This document shows, piece by piece, positions 25,329 through 34,041 of a stretch of 64,000 nt of DNA. The stretch spans positions 1 through 64,000 of the forward strand of contig JAFLVC010000004.1 of assembly GCA_022508505.1 (NCBI GenBank), read 5' to 3'. The notes beneath the pieces are model-generated. The model saw only the letters and a list, made by a program, of their open reading frames with translations, ran no database searches and was not told the DNA's origin. The position numbers and the translations under genes were made by a program. This DNA comes from Clostridiales bacterium. GTDB taxonomy: Bacteria; Bacillota; Clostridia; Christensenellales; Pumilibacteraceae. The first letter of the stretch is position 1. Every line of letters starts with the position of its first letter.

Positions 25329-26684
25329 ATGATACAGGAAGAATGCGGCGTAATAGGCGCGTATGACTTTGACGGACAAGACGTCGGTATAGATCTCTAT
25401 CACGGGCTGTACACGTTGCAGCACCGCGGGCAGGAGAGCTGCGGTATCGTTACAAACGATTATGTTCGGCTTTACAGCGTCAAGGGGCTTGGGCTTGTCA
25501 ACGAGGTTTTTAACAAGGACAACCTCCCCACGCTCAAGGGAAAAATCGGCGTAGGCCACGTGCGTTACGGCGCGGGCGAGGACGAGGCCATTCCGCCCAT
25601 TCAGTCGCGGTACTGCAAGGGCACAATGACTCTCGCCATGAACGGGCACATCTACAACTACGAAGAGCTCCGTTCGGAATTGGAGCAGCGCGGCGCGATC
25701 TTCCAATCGACCTCGCATGCCGAAATGGTTATGAACATGATAGCCGTCGCGCGCACTCATTCGCACAGCGTGGAAGCGGCGGTGCTCGAAGTCGTTAAAC
25801 GGCTGAAGGGCGCATACTCAATCGTAGTAATGTCGCCCAAAAAGCTTATCGCCGTGCGCGATCCGCTCGGCATTCGTCCGCTCGCCGTCGGCAAGCGCGG
25901 CAACAGATATTTTATAGCGTCGGAGACGGCGGCGTTTTCGGTCCTGCACGCCGAAACGCTGTTTGACGTAAAGCCCGGCGAGCTCATCAAGATAGACGAG
26001 ACGGGCGTAAATCACTTCACCGAAAACGTAGGCAAGATCAAGCCCGCGCACTGTGTTTTCGAGCACGTTTACTTTGCTCGCCCAGACAGCTACCTCGACG
26101 GAACCAATGTGTACGAAGCGCGCGTCGGCATAGGCAGAGAGCTCTTTAAGGCTTGTCCCGCAAAGGCCGACATCGTGTTCGGCGTGCCAAGCTCGGGGCT
26201 TCACTTCGCGCTCGGCTACGCGTACGAAAGCGGAATCCCGTACGGCGACGGGCTTGTCAAAAACTCGTACGTAGGCAGAACGTTTATAAAGAGCACCGAC
26301 GCGGTGCGGTACGAGGCCGTCCATATCAAGCTCGCCGCTCTTCGCGGCGCGATAGAGGGGAAGGAGGTCGTCATGGTCGACGACTCGATTGTTCGCGGCA
26401 CGACGTGCGCCAACCTCGTCAAGCTCGTCAAGGACGGCGGCGCGAAAAAGGTGCACATGCGCATAGCTTCGCCGCCTTTCCTGTACCGCTGTAAGTTCGG
26501 CACCGATATTCCCGACCGCTCGCAGCTTCTTGCGGCGCGCATGACGGTCGAGCAGATGCGCGACCATATCGGCGCGGACTCGCTCGGGTTTTTGCCCATC
26601 GAAGCGTTTGAGCGCGTGGGGCTTTCGCCCGACTGCTACTGCAGCGCTTGCTTTACCGGCAAAGAGCCCGACGAGAATATTTGA
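25329..26684 (+). CDS. purF: Amidophosphoribosyltransferase
   Basis: A 451-residue enzyme making 5-phosphoribosylamine from PRPP and glutamine, the first committed purine step. The class II amidotransferase nucleophile is C6 in EECGVIG, exposed after removal of a five-residue propeptide. The PRPP loop is VVMVDDSIVRGTT (near residue 345). Cysteines C242, C388, C438 and C441 are spaced like the 4Fe-4S ligands of the Bacillus enzyme, so it should be an oxygen-labile Fe-S type. The next gene starts inside its stop codon. No other pur gene is present here. Confidence 0.95.
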   Translation: MIQEECGVIGAYDFDGQDVGIDLYHGLYTLQHRGQESCGIVTNDYVRLYSVKGLGLVNEVFNKDNLPTLKGKIGVGHVRYGAGEDEAIPPIQSRYCKGTMTLAMNGHIYNYEELRSELEQRGAIFQSTSHAEMVMNMIAVARTHSHSVEAAVLEVVKRLKGAYSIVVMSPKKLIAVRDPLGIRPLAVGKRGNRYFIASETAAFSVLHAETLFDVKPGELIKIDETGVNHFTENVGKIKPAHCVFEHVYFARPDSYLDGTNVYEARVGIGRELFKACPAKADIVFGVPSSGLHFALGYAYESGIPYGDGLVKNSYVGRTFIKSTDAVRYEAVHIKLAALRGAIEGKEVVMVDDSIVRGTTCANLVKLVKDGGAKKVHMRIASPPFLYRCKFGTDIPDRSQLLAARMTVEQMRDHIGADSLGFLPIEAFERVGLSPDCYCSACFTGKEPDENI

Positions 26685-27427
26685 TGTCCGAAATAGAAGA
26701 ACAAGACGGCGCGGCTTCCGCGCGCGAAAGATTTAAAAGAACGCTCACCGAAAAGGCGCAGGCGATTAAATGCGTGCGCAACGACGTTTATACGGCAAAG
26801 TATTGGCAGCTCGCGCTCAACTTCGTGTTGGGGGCGGGCGCCGTCGTTCTTTTGATAATCTCGTTTTTTAAAGACGGGTGGGTGGGAACGACCTGCCTTC
26901 TCGTCGCGCTCGGCGCGGTCGTTGTCGTGATAGTTTTAAACCTCGCTATGCGGGCGTTCGTTCCCATCAGCTTTTTGCAGTACACCGTGCTCGAAAACGG
27001 CAAGAGGTACTGCTTTCAGATACTCGGCAAGCAGCGCTCGCTGTTTTGTGACGGCGAGGTGGCGGTGGAGTTCGACCGCTTCGAGTGCATAAAGCGCGAG
27101 GGCGAGCTTTTCCCGCAGTACAGATTCGACTTCTTCAAGGATATGGAGCCGACGGTGCGAATAGGCAAGGTCGACAGAGAGATTTACAAAGGCCGGCTGG
27201 AGTGCGAGGGAAAGACGTACAGGTGTAAGATTGTCTTTAAGGACGGCGCACCGTACTACGGAGTCGTAAACGGCGCGCGCATAAAATACTTCGACGTCAA
27301 CTCGACCAAGGAAAAGTTTTACGTGCCCGAAAACCTCAAAAAGACGGCGGAAAGCTTCGGCGTGGAGTTTCCCAAGCTTCCCGGCTTGTACGTAATAGAA
27401 TCTCACGATAAAGCGACTAAGCAGTAA
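26684..27427 (+). CDS. Membrane protein of unknown function after purF
   Basis: A 247-residue protein whose ATG overlaps the last base of the purF stop codon. Residues 1-40 are charged and cytosolic. Two membrane helices span about 43-62 and 70-90. The remaining 150 residues look like a mixed beta-rich cytosolic domain with a conserved-looking ALNFVL start and a basic C-terminus. No motif was recognised. The layout (two helices followed by a soluble domain) is similar to the proteins at 2131 and 58682, although the sequences are not alike. Convergent with the following minus-strand gene, only 15 bases apart, with no terminator seen. Confidence 0.6.
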   Translation: MSEIEEQDGAASARERFKRTLTEKAQAIKCVRNDVYTAKYWQLALNFVLGAGAVVLLIISFFKDGWVGTTCLLVALGAVVVVIVLNLAMRAFVPISFLQYTVLENGKRYCFQILGKQRSLFCDGEVAVEFDRFECIKREGELFPQYRFDFFKDMEPTVRIGKVDREIYKGRLECEGKTYRCKIVFKDGAPYYGVVNGARIKYFDVNSTKEKFYVPENLKKTAESFGVEFPKLPGLYVIESHDKATKQ

Positions 27428-27442
27428 CTTATGCGTGTCGCG

Positions 27443-28606
27443 TCAAATTATATATCGATCGAGCCGCCCCGTTTGCTTCAAAAACGCGAGCATGGTGTCG
27501 GCTTCGAACACGTCGGGCGCGAGGGCTAAGCATATCCCGAGGTCCTCGCGGTCGACGAGTGTTTTTATGCAGTAGCCGTCGTCTTTGTACAGGCGTTTAA
27601 ACACCTGCCACGCCGCCGTCCTTCTGCGCTTTACGCCGGCAAGCAGCCGCGCGAACTCGGCGCGGAATTCCTTGCGGCGGTATTCGCACAGCCGCATTTT
27701 GATTGGCGGGTATATGGGAATTGTATGTATGCACGCGCGGCGGAGGTCGGTATGGAAATACTCGCACAGGCTGTCTATGCGGCGGTTGTTGTCGGGCGGA
27801 AAAGCGAGCAGCGGACCTTCCAAGTTTTTCATGTAGAAGTCTATTATGACCGCGCCGAGCAGAAACTCCGTTTCGCCGCGCATTCCGCTCGGCCGATCTT
27901 CGGCGGCATACAGCATGCGCACCGCTTCCGCCATTTGCGCCGCGCCCGAACTGTGCAGTAGCTCGGGGCGGCGTTCCGTTATGCGCGCCACGGACTTTCC
28001 CGCTTCGACGAGCGCCGTCGCCGCTTTGCGTCTGTCCTTAGCAATGGGCGCGAGCTTTTCGGTGAGCTTTGTTACGAGCGCGGCGACTTCAAGCAATAAA
28101 CTTTCGTCCGTCGCCGCGCCGCGCATTCGCATTCCGAAAAAGCAGTCGAACGCGCATAGGTCGAGCGCCGCTATCTCACCGAAAATCGACGCGAGGTTGT
28201 CGTCGGCGTCGGCTTCGTCAAACACAGAGAAAAGCGGTTTTTTCCCGCGAAGGGTGATTGCGAATGCGCCGTCCGTCGAACGATAAAGCTCGCTTGCCGC
28301 CGCGGGATACGCGTGTGTGGGGCAAAGTATCAACTTTGAATTGCTTTCGAGCGCCGTGCGCGCAAGATCGAACTCGCGCTCGCCGCCGCGCGCTATCACT
28401 ACGTCGGCGCCCGCGTCTACCGCGCGGTAGCCGGCACGTAAAATAAAATCCACATCGGAAAACCCTATCGCTTTTATCGTCGCGCCCTCCGGCACGGCGG
28501 CTTTTAGCGCCTCGAGCACGTTGTCGAAAAACACCGTATTTTGTTCGCCGACGGCTTCGTGCTCTGCGCCGCCGTCGCTTTCCGTAATTGCTTCGCAGTT
28601 GTCCAT
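27443..28606 (-). CDS. Unknown protein, possible iron-ADH/G1P-dehydrogenase-like fold
   Basis: This 387-residue protein has no confident family. An N-terminal alpha/beta region includes KAIGFSDVDF and DVVIARGG. A helical C-terminal half has HSSGAAQMAEAVRML and the segment ETEFLLGAVIIDFYMKN, faintly like the iron-dependent alcohol dehydrogenase/glycerol-1-phosphate dehydrogenase superfamily. The usual metal-binding histidines and the glycine-rich NAD loop are not evident. A TACAAT box ends nine bases before the ATG, giving an almost leaderless message of about three bases, but the -35 is weak. Function not assigned. Confidence 0.5.
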   Translation of the reverse strand: MDNCEAITESDGGAEHEAVGEQNTVFFDNVLEALKAAVPEGATIKAIGFSDVDFILRAGYRAVDAGADVVIARGGEREFDLARTALESNSKLILCPTHAYPAAASELYRSTDGAFAITLRGKKPLFSVFDEADADDNLASIFGEIAALDLCAFDCFFGMRMRGAATDESLLLEVAALVTKLTEKLAPIAKDRRKAATALVEAGKSVARITERRPELLHSSGAAQMAEAVRMLYAAEDRPSGMRGETEFLLGAVIIDFYMKNLEGPLLAFPPDNNRRIDSLCEYFHTDLRRACIHTIPIYPPIKMRLCEYRRKEFRAEFARLLAGVKRRRTAAWQVFKRLYKDDGYCIKTLVDREDLGICLALAPDVFEADTMLAFLKQTGRLDRYII

Positions 28607-28963
28607 ACTATGCTCATTGTACCGTATTCATGCGGACGAAAAAGAGGAAGAAAGCGCGATAAATAGGGTGTTGTGTCGGCACAAGAGCGCCGCGTTGCAC
28701 CTAAGATAACGGGAGACGGGTGAAACAAAGAACTAATAACGTAAGCAGCCGCGCAAAAACGCTCTATCACCGCTATTCACGACAGAATGGCGTTAAGTTC
28801 TTTTTATAGTTACGAAACTCGTCGGGTGCAACCTCGTACTATTACGGCGGCAAACACACGACGGTTAAAAATTTAATGAAATTTTAATGTTTCTGTAATG
28901 ACTTTATTACAAAGAGGCTATATAATGTGCATAACGGTCACTGTATTGACCGCATTTCGTCAT
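28607..28963. other. 357-base intergenic region, possible structured RNA
   Basis: No protein gene is supported. Long-range inverted repeats nest here: an outer pair GTTGCACC (28694-28701) with GGTGCAAC (28825-28832), and an inner pair AAAGAACT (28727-28734) with AGTTCTTT (28796-28803), extended by a few more pairs. The right half holds 11-bp spaced direct repeats and a TATAAT box. On the minus strand the 28832 end reads GTTGCACCCGACGAG, similar to GTTACACCCGAC words at 39.1 and 56.8 kb. It could be a 5' leader of the minus-strand gene or an independent RNA. Confidence 0.4.
28873..28926 (+). promoter_or_regulatory. Pho-box-like direct repeats with TATAAT, no sense gene
   Basis: TTAATG (28873-28878), TTAATG (28884-28889) and GTAATG (28895-28900) recur every 11 bases, followed by TTACAA (28907-28912) and TATAAT (28921-28926). 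Eleven-base direct repeats at about -60 to -20 are the layout of PhoP-activated promoters in Firmicutes. There is no proper -35 box. The transcript would run into the 3' end of yyaC in antisense. Confidence 0.4.
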
Positions 28964-29530
28964 TCACCCAAGGGCGCGGAGAATGCGCTCGGTGATGTCG
29001 ACGGCGAGGGGATACACCGTCCCGAGCCGTACTGCGGACAGCGGAGTTTTGCTCAAATCGGTAACCGTTGCGGTGATCGACACGTCGCCGACCTTGGGAA
29101 GCTTTTTTCCGTCGGCGCTGCCCGGCGCGATCGCGCCGAAGGCGACGCGGATCTTTCCGACGTCGGACAGCTTTCCGACAGACGAGTCGATGGCGAGCAC
29201 CTTTTTATCGGTGTGAGCGGTGCGTATGTGCCTTACGTTTTCGCGAAGGTTGAGTGCGGTTACAGGCCGAGCGAGCGTGCCGTAGACGAATGCGTCGACG
29301 TTTCGCTCGACGAGCATTTGCCCGACGATTGGGCCGAGTGCGTCGCCGGTTACGCGGTCTGATCCGATGCAGAGTATTACGGGGCGCTTTCCGAGAGAGA
29401 GCAGCGCGCAGTCGAGCTCGAAGTCGAAGTCGGAGTCATCAGGTAGGACGTCAAACATAGCAAGACTATTTTTGCCGCTATGCCGCCGCGCTATACCTAA
29501 GAGTCTCTGCGCATTTTTGCAGAGCCCCAA
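28964..29530 (-). CDS. yyaC: YyaC-type sporulation protein (DUF1256)
   Basis: A 188-residue protein whose core, VILCIGSDRVTGDALGPIVG, is the hallmark of YyaC. YyaC is a spore-associated protein related in fold to the germination protease GPR and hydrogenase-maturation proteases. A second conserved segment is KVLAIDSSVG, with a probable acidic ligand. The first about 24 residues may not be translated: the longest frame starts with TTG and an internal ATG (residue 25, MFDVL) is possible. Neither has a good ribosome binding site. It suggests the organism belongs to, or descends from, endospore formers. Confidence 0.85.
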   Translation of the reverse strand: MGLCKNAQRLLGIARRHSGKNSLAMFDVLPDDSDFDFELDCALLSLGKRPVILCIGSDRVTGDALGPIVGQMLVERNVDAFVYGTLARPVTALNLRENVRHIRTAHTDKKVLAIDSSVGKLSDVGKIRVAFGAIAPGSADGKKLPKVGDVSITATVTDLSKTPLSAVRLGTVYPLAVDITERILRALG

Positions 29531-29579
29531 AGAATAAAAATCGTGCAGTTTGGCGATAAGCCAATAGAAGGAGAAAGGA

Positions 29580-32042
29580 ATGTCATATATCGATATCGGC
29601 TTAATAGCGTTCGTGGTGCTTTTCGGAGCGCTCGGCGTGTGGAAAGGCGTTCAGAAGTCGGCGGTCGCGCTCGGCGCGTTTATCGTCTCGTTCGTGATCG
29701 CTTTCTTTCTCGCAAACGTCATTGCGGAGGCGCTCCTCGGCATTGACAGCATACGCGAATTTGTCATCGGCACGACCGGCGATTGGTCGCTGTACAAGAT
29801 GATAGACGCGGGAATGAGCGACGCGCCGTGGCTTGGCAAGGCGTTCACTTCCGAACACTTCTACAAGCCCATTTACGACATTGTAAAGACGAACAAGGAC
29901 ATAATCGCAAACGGCACCTATCACGAAGGCGTTGCGCTTTCCGCGGCGTTCTCGCTGTTCTCGATGATCGTAGGCGTCGGACTGTTTATCGTCGTTCGCG
30001 CGCTTCTTTGCATCGTGACGATGATAATTAAGTCGTACATTCCCAAAAAGAAATCGGTCGGCAACCGCGTCGGCGGACTGTTCGTCGGCATTGCGCGCGG
30101 CGGCATTTGGGCGTTTGTAATAAGCATCATCTTCTCTACGATGGGCGGGCTGACATTTATGTCGGGCTTCGACTCGATAGAGCAAAACTACGAGAGCGCC
30201 GTCATGGCCAACTACTTATACGAGGGTGCGTACGGCATTAAGAACAGCATGTTCATTCCCGGCGAGGATATGTTCTCGCGGCTCGTATTTAAGTCGGGTC
30301 TCAACAAGCTCAAGCCGTATAACCCCGGTGACGGCGGCGGTGACGGCGACGGTGAAGGTGACAAAAACCCGCTCGACGCGCAGCGCAGCGAGCTGTACAC
30401 CGGCATTCTCAACCTCAACTACCCGAACGGCAACAGATACAGATATGACAAGAAAACCGGACAAATAATCGAGGATAAGTCGTTCGAGGCGTGGAACGCG
30501 GCAGCGTACAAGAATACCGGCTTTGACGGCGTGATTACCGCTATCGTAAATTACAACGACAGAATGGCCGCGAGCATATGGCGCCTGGATGACGGCGCAC
30601 TCCCGAAAACCGTTTCTGCGGACGTCATTCAAGAGTATATAGGTGTTCGCGAAAAAATCTATGGCTTCATGTACGGACCGACAGGATTCAGCACCGCGCT
30701 CCTCAACTATTTGAGAGTAATCAGCGATAAGGACTTCGGGCTCCATGATAATCAGGGCGACGTCGACAGCATAAATGAGGAACTCGCCGAGTACTACGAC
30801 ACGATGCTGGACGCGCTCGACGGCATGAAAGAAGAATACGCGAAGTTCGAGCTGTTTATTAAAGATCCCAATGTCGGCAGCCTTACGCTTCCCGTATATC
30901 CCGCGAAGATAGAGGATAAGGTCTTTACGCCACCCACCGAGCTCGAACAGGCGCTCGGCGAGCTAAACGTAGAGCTCAAAAACCTCAACTACGGCGGCAA
31001 GCGTTATACCTACAACAAAGCGACCGGCAAGGTGAGCGAGAACAATGGAGTTGCGGCTTGGGACGCGTCGGTCTATGAAAAGTCGGGCTTCGACGCGGTG
31101 CTCGAAAAACTCTTTGCTTACAACGACAAGCTTGCCGAGCTTGTGCTCAAAGAGGGCGGACCGCTATCTGCGCAGGAAGCAGCCGCGGTCAATGAATACA
31201 TAGGATATGTAGAGAGCATTTATGAGGCGCTGTTCGCCGACGATAACGGCTTGCGCGCCAAGCTTGACGCGTATATGGCGATAATCAACGACGAAGATTT
31301 CGGTAACCGCGTGGACCAAGGCGAGGTCGATGAAGTCAATGCCGCGCTCGACTCGCTCTACACCGATATAACAGGAATCCTCAACGGACTTAAAGGTGAT
31401 GACGGCTTGTACTCTAAGCTCGGACTGCTCGTTGCGGACGGCGACGGCGGGGCACTCGACTTGGGCGAATACCCCGAAAAGAAGCAGGACGAGGCCCTCG
31501 CGCAGCCCACTGCGCACGAGCAAGCTCTCGGGGAGCTAAACGTCGGACTCAAAAACCTCGGCTACGGCGGCGAGCGCTATTCCTACGACAAAGCGACGGG
31601 CAGGGTGAGCGAGAACAATGAAGTTGCGGCTTGGGACGCGTCGGCTTATGAAAAGTCGGGCTTCCACACCGTGATTGAGGCTATTCTCGCTTACAACGAC
31701 AAGCTTGCCGAGCTTGTGCTTAAAGAGGGCGGACCGCTTTCGTCTGATGAGTTGACCGAAACAGTTAATGCGTACATAGGGTATTTGAACGATATTCGGA
31801 ACGCGCTGTTCGCCGAAGAGAGCGGCTTGCGCGCCAAGCTCGACGCGTATATGGCAATAATCAACGGCGAGGATTTCGGCAACGGTGAAAGCCAAGCCGA
31901 GCTCGATTCGCTATACTCCGATATAATCGCCGCGCTCGACGGCATTAAGTCGGAGTACGCCAAGCTCGAACTCCTCGTTGCGGACGGCGACGGCGGCGGG
32001 CTTGAGCTTCCCGATTACCCCGAAGAAGTTAAGGACGAATAA
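29580..32042 (+). CDS. CvpA-like membrane protein with three tandem repeat domains
   Basis: An 820-residue protein. Residues 1-200 hold about four membrane helices with a CvpA/colicin-V-production-like pattern (the IDIGLIAFVVLFGALGVWKG start and the VGNRVGGLFVGIARG segment). A Gly/Asp-rich linker lies near 247-262. The rest is three repeats of about 190 residues, starting near 264, 453 and 645. Each contains a L(N/G)YGG(K/E)RY-like beginning, AAWDAS(V/A)YEKSGF, YNDKLAELVLKEGG and a (D/N)GLRAKLDAYMAII segment. Repeats 2 and 3 are nearly identical in places; repeat 1 is diverged. The start has AGAAGGAGAAAGGA upstream. The repeats probably lie outside the membrane. Function unknown. Confidence 0.75.
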   Translation: MSYIDIGLIAFVVLFGALGVWKGVQKSAVALGAFIVSFVIAFFLANVIAEALLGIDSIREFVIGTTGDWSLYKMIDAGMSDAPWLGKAFTSEHFYKPIYDIVKTNKDIIANGTYHEGVALSAAFSLFSMIVGVGLFIVVRALLCIVTMIIKSYIPKKKSVGNRVGGLFVGIARGGIWAFVISIIFSTMGGLTFMSGFDSIEQNYESAVMANYLYEGAYGIKNSMFIPGEDMFSRLVFKSGLNKLKPYNPGDGGGDGDGEGDKNPLDAQRSELYTGILNLNYPNGNRYRYDKKTGQIIEDKSFEAWNAAAYKNTGFDGVITAIVNYNDRMAASIWRLDDGALPKTVSADVIQEYIGVREKIYGFMYGPTGFSTALLNYLRVISDKDFGLHDNQGDVDSINEELAEYYDTMLDALDGMKEEYAKFELFIKDPNVGSLTLPVYPAKIEDKVFTPPTELEQALGELNVELKNLNYGGKRYTYNKATGKVSENNGVAAWDASVYEKSGFDAVLEKLFAYNDKLAELVLKEGGPLSAQEAAAVNEYIGYVESIYEALFADDNGLRAKLDAYMAIINDEDFGNRVDQGEVDEVNAALDSLYTDITGILNGLKGDDGLYSKLGLLVADGDGGALDLGEYPEKKQDEALAQPTAHEQALGELNVGLKNLGYGGERYSYDKATGRVSENNEVAAWDASAYEKSGFHTVIEAILAYNDKLAELVLKEGGPLSSDELTETVNAYIGYLNDIRNALFAEESGLRAKLDAYMAIINGEDFGNGESQAELDSLYSDIIAALDGIKSEYAKLELLVADGDGGGLELPDYPEEVKDE

Positions 32043-32112
32043 GCGTCGCAAGCAGTCAACATAGACAATTTCGGATCGTTCCGAATAAACTACAATTTAG
32101 CGAAGAGAGAAT

Positions 32113-32304
32113 ATGGCGGAAGAGAAATGCTGTAAAAATTGTCAATATTTTCATACGGACCCACCGGATGACTATGACCATCGTCATATACCCATGTATC
32201 ATTATTGTACATATAAGTCCATGTACAGTAAAGAGGAGGTCGATCCGAACGGCAGTTGTGAGAATTTTGAAAAAAGAGATCGTCGCAAAAGGACATATTA
32301 TTAG
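32113..32304 (+). CDS. Small cysteine-rich protein
   Basis: A 63-residue protein beginning MAEEKCCKNCQYF, with a CCxxC cluster, a later Cys (HYCTY) and a NGSCENF end. This spacing suggests a zinc- or Fe-S-binding knuckle, common in short clostridial proteins of unknown role. GAAGAGAGA precedes the ATG at 32113 with good spacing, and base composition is AT-richer than neighbours. It stands alone between two larger genes. Real coding status is likely from the RBS and Cys pattern. Confidence 0.6.
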   Translation: MAEEKCCKNCQYFHTDPPDDYDHRHIPMYHYCTYKSMYSKEEVDPNGSCENFEKRDRRKRTYY

Positions 32305-32391
32305 ATCAAATAAAACGCAGAAGATATTTGATGCTGAAAACGGTTAATGACTTAATAACAATTTGTCAATACACTTTTTATGCGTAAGTAA

Positions 32392-32423
32392 CAGGCTCTC
32401 GGACTACTTTGCCCGAGAGCCTG
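32392..32423. other. Strong 11-bp hairpin in a 280-base gap
   Basis: CAGGCTCTCGG (32392-32402) is perfectly complementary to 32413-32423 around a ten-base loop, without a T-run on either side. A second hairpin, GCGGCGCAAGCGCCGC, lies near 32480-32500. The gap 32305-32584 has no supported gene. A small structured RNA or a processed 3' end is possible. Confidence 0.45.
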
Positions 32424-32584
32424 AATCATCGCTTGAAAGCACGGCTCTAAGTATTTTTCGGATATATCCCGGGCGGGGCGCGAAGCGGCGCAAGCGCCGC
32501 ATTGTTGATATTTTTCGCGTACGTTATCATATAACAGCCAAATCCCGACATACATTAGATAGTAAAATCGTAGTCGAGGTTGTT

Positions 32585-33892
32585 ATGCGGTACGAAAAAA
32601 AGATGCTCATACTCTCGGGCGAGGGCAAGGGCGTGGTGCTCGTCGAAAAGAGCGGGCTCGGCGTCAGATTTGCGCTTCGCACATTCGGGCTTAAAAAGCT
32701 TTCGGGGCGTAAAGCGGGGATAATCACGAACAGCGAGGTCTTTGTGCGCGATCTTCCCGACACCGCCGACCCGTCTCTCGTTTTCTACCTCGACGGCGCG
32801 GACACCGAGCAGCTGCACTTTGCGGTGTTCGACACCGAGCTTAGACTGTACGGCACCAACGGCAAGCGCATGTGGGAAGCAAACCTCATGGGTCTGCTTC
32901 GAGCGCACGACCGCTCTTCGCCGCCGCCGTTGCCCGTTCCCGCCGCGCTCCCGCCGCTTGTCGAAAAGCCCAAGGTGCTGCCGCTACCCGACGGCACGGG
33001 CATTCCGCAGGCGCGTGACGCCGTCTACGGCGACGACGCGCTCATAGAATCAAACTTCTACACGCAAGTCGACCTGTCGTCGCGCATGAAAATCGTCGAC
33101 GGCTTCCTCGACACGCCGCGCGTTTTGAACGGCGATAGCAGAGGCATACAGTTCACGCGGCTTTCCAACCCTTCCGTCGCGGCGGACCTTTTGCCGCATT
33201 CCGAGCAGACGGAAGCAAGCGAGCAGACGGAAGCAAGCGAGCAGACGGAAGCAAGCGAGCAAGCGGACGAAATCAAGGAATACGTGAACGGCGTTCATTT
33301 CGACGACAATGCCGATGACGATATTTCGGAGAGCGTTTCGGAAATTTTCCGATTTTTGGACGATTCCGACGAAGTGGAACGCGAAGCGGAAAGTGACGGA
33401 AAAGAAGAAGTAGACGCGGAGGGAGAGAGCGCGGTGAAAGACGAGATCAAAGAGGCGGCGGCGACGCACGACATGCCGTGGCAGTACGAAGCGAGGTTTT
33501 TGTCCAAAATGTCTCACCGCGAGGCTGTGGCGGAACATATCGAAATCAAGCCGATAAAGCAGCGCGACAAAATCGTTTCCATGCGCGAGACGTCCTTTTT
33601 CGAGCGCGCGCACGGCGAGATAGATAAGCTCTTTTCGGCGGCGGAGCGCGACGACGAGCTTTCGGGGCTTCTTCCCGACATCGAGTGGGTGCGCGTGCCG
33701 TTCGACGGGCACGTCGTGTCGGTGGGGCGCGCCAAGGAGTTTTTGTGTTACGCCGTGGCGGGGCATTACGAGAAGGTTTCGCCGCTCGGCGACGAGGCGC
33801 AATGGCTGCCCAAAATCAAGTCGGAGCCCACCGGAAGGGGGTATTGGCTGGTCTTTCAGGACATAAATACGGGCGCTCTTTTGTCGGGCTGA
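32585..33892 (+). CDS. Unknown acidic protein with tandem SEQTEA repeats
   Basis: A 435-residue protein with no recognised family. The N-terminal 120 residues look like a beta-rich domain. A proline-rich stretch (RSSPPPLPVPAALPP, near 117-131) follows, then three perfect 18-base tandem repeats (33203-33256) coding SEQTEA units and a strongly acidic segment. The last 80 residues form a compact domain with DIEWVRVPFDGHVVSVGRAK and GYWLVFQDINTG, reminiscent of a conserved clostridial C-terminal domain whose role I do not know. The start at 32585 is chosen for GAGG five to six bases before it. No signal peptide. Confidence 0.65.
   Translation: MRYEKKMLILSGEGKGVVLVEKSGLGVRFALRTFGLKKLSGRKAGIITNSEVFVRDLPDTADPSLVFYLDGADTEQLHFAVFDTELRLYGTNGKRMWEANLMGLLRAHDRSSPPPLPVPAALPPLVEKPKVLPLPDGTGIPQARDAVYGDDALIESNFYTQVDLSSRMKIVDGFLDTPRVLNGDSRGIQFTRLSNPSVAADLLPHSEQTEASEQTEASEQTEASEQADEIKEYVNGVHFDDNADDDISESVSEIFRFLDDSDEVEREAESDGKEEVDAEGESAVKDEIKEAAATHDMPWQYEARFLSKMSHREAVAEHIEIKPIKQRDKIVSMRETSFFERAHGEIDKLFSAAERDDELSGLLPDIEWVRVPFDGHVVSVGRAKEFLCYAVAGHYEKVSPLGDEAQWLPKIKSEPTGRGYWLVFQDINTGALLSG
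33203..33256 (+). repeat. Three tandem 18-bp repeats inside a coding region
   Basis: GAGCAGACGGAAGCAAGC occurs three times head to tail without a mismatch (33203-33220, 33221-33238, 33239-33256), followed by a partial copy. It is in frame and encodes SEQTEA-type units, so copy number could change between strains without breaking the gene. Confidence 0.9.
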
Positions 33893-34006
33893 GCGGCGGC
33901 CGAGCGCCTATCGGCTGCGAAATTCCCGTTTTTTAACAAAATCGGGTAAAAACATGGATTTTTTCAATTCGCGCGTCGCTAAATGAGCAAAAACGCGTTA
34001 TTTTAC

Positions 34007-34035
34007 TTGCTTTTTTTTATGCGTATTGCTATAAT
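34007..34035 (+). promoter_or_regulatory. Promoter giving a predicted leaderless GH2-like mRNA
   Basis: TTGCTT (34007-34012), 17 bp, TATAAT (34030-34035), six bases, ATG at 34042. Same 35-nt geometry as tcdA. Confidence 0.8.
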
Positions 34036-34041
34036 GTCAAT

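Noticed and set aside
28703-28760. Cobalamin riboswitch
   Set aside because: Only short words resemble the consensus. The P4 stem and the GCCACTG junction are missing, and no B12 gene follows.
28898-29362. Long plus-strand open frame opposite yyaC
   Set aside because: yyaC shows clear conserved motifs in the same DNA. The antisense frame has no recognisable features and arises from the GC-rich codon pattern.
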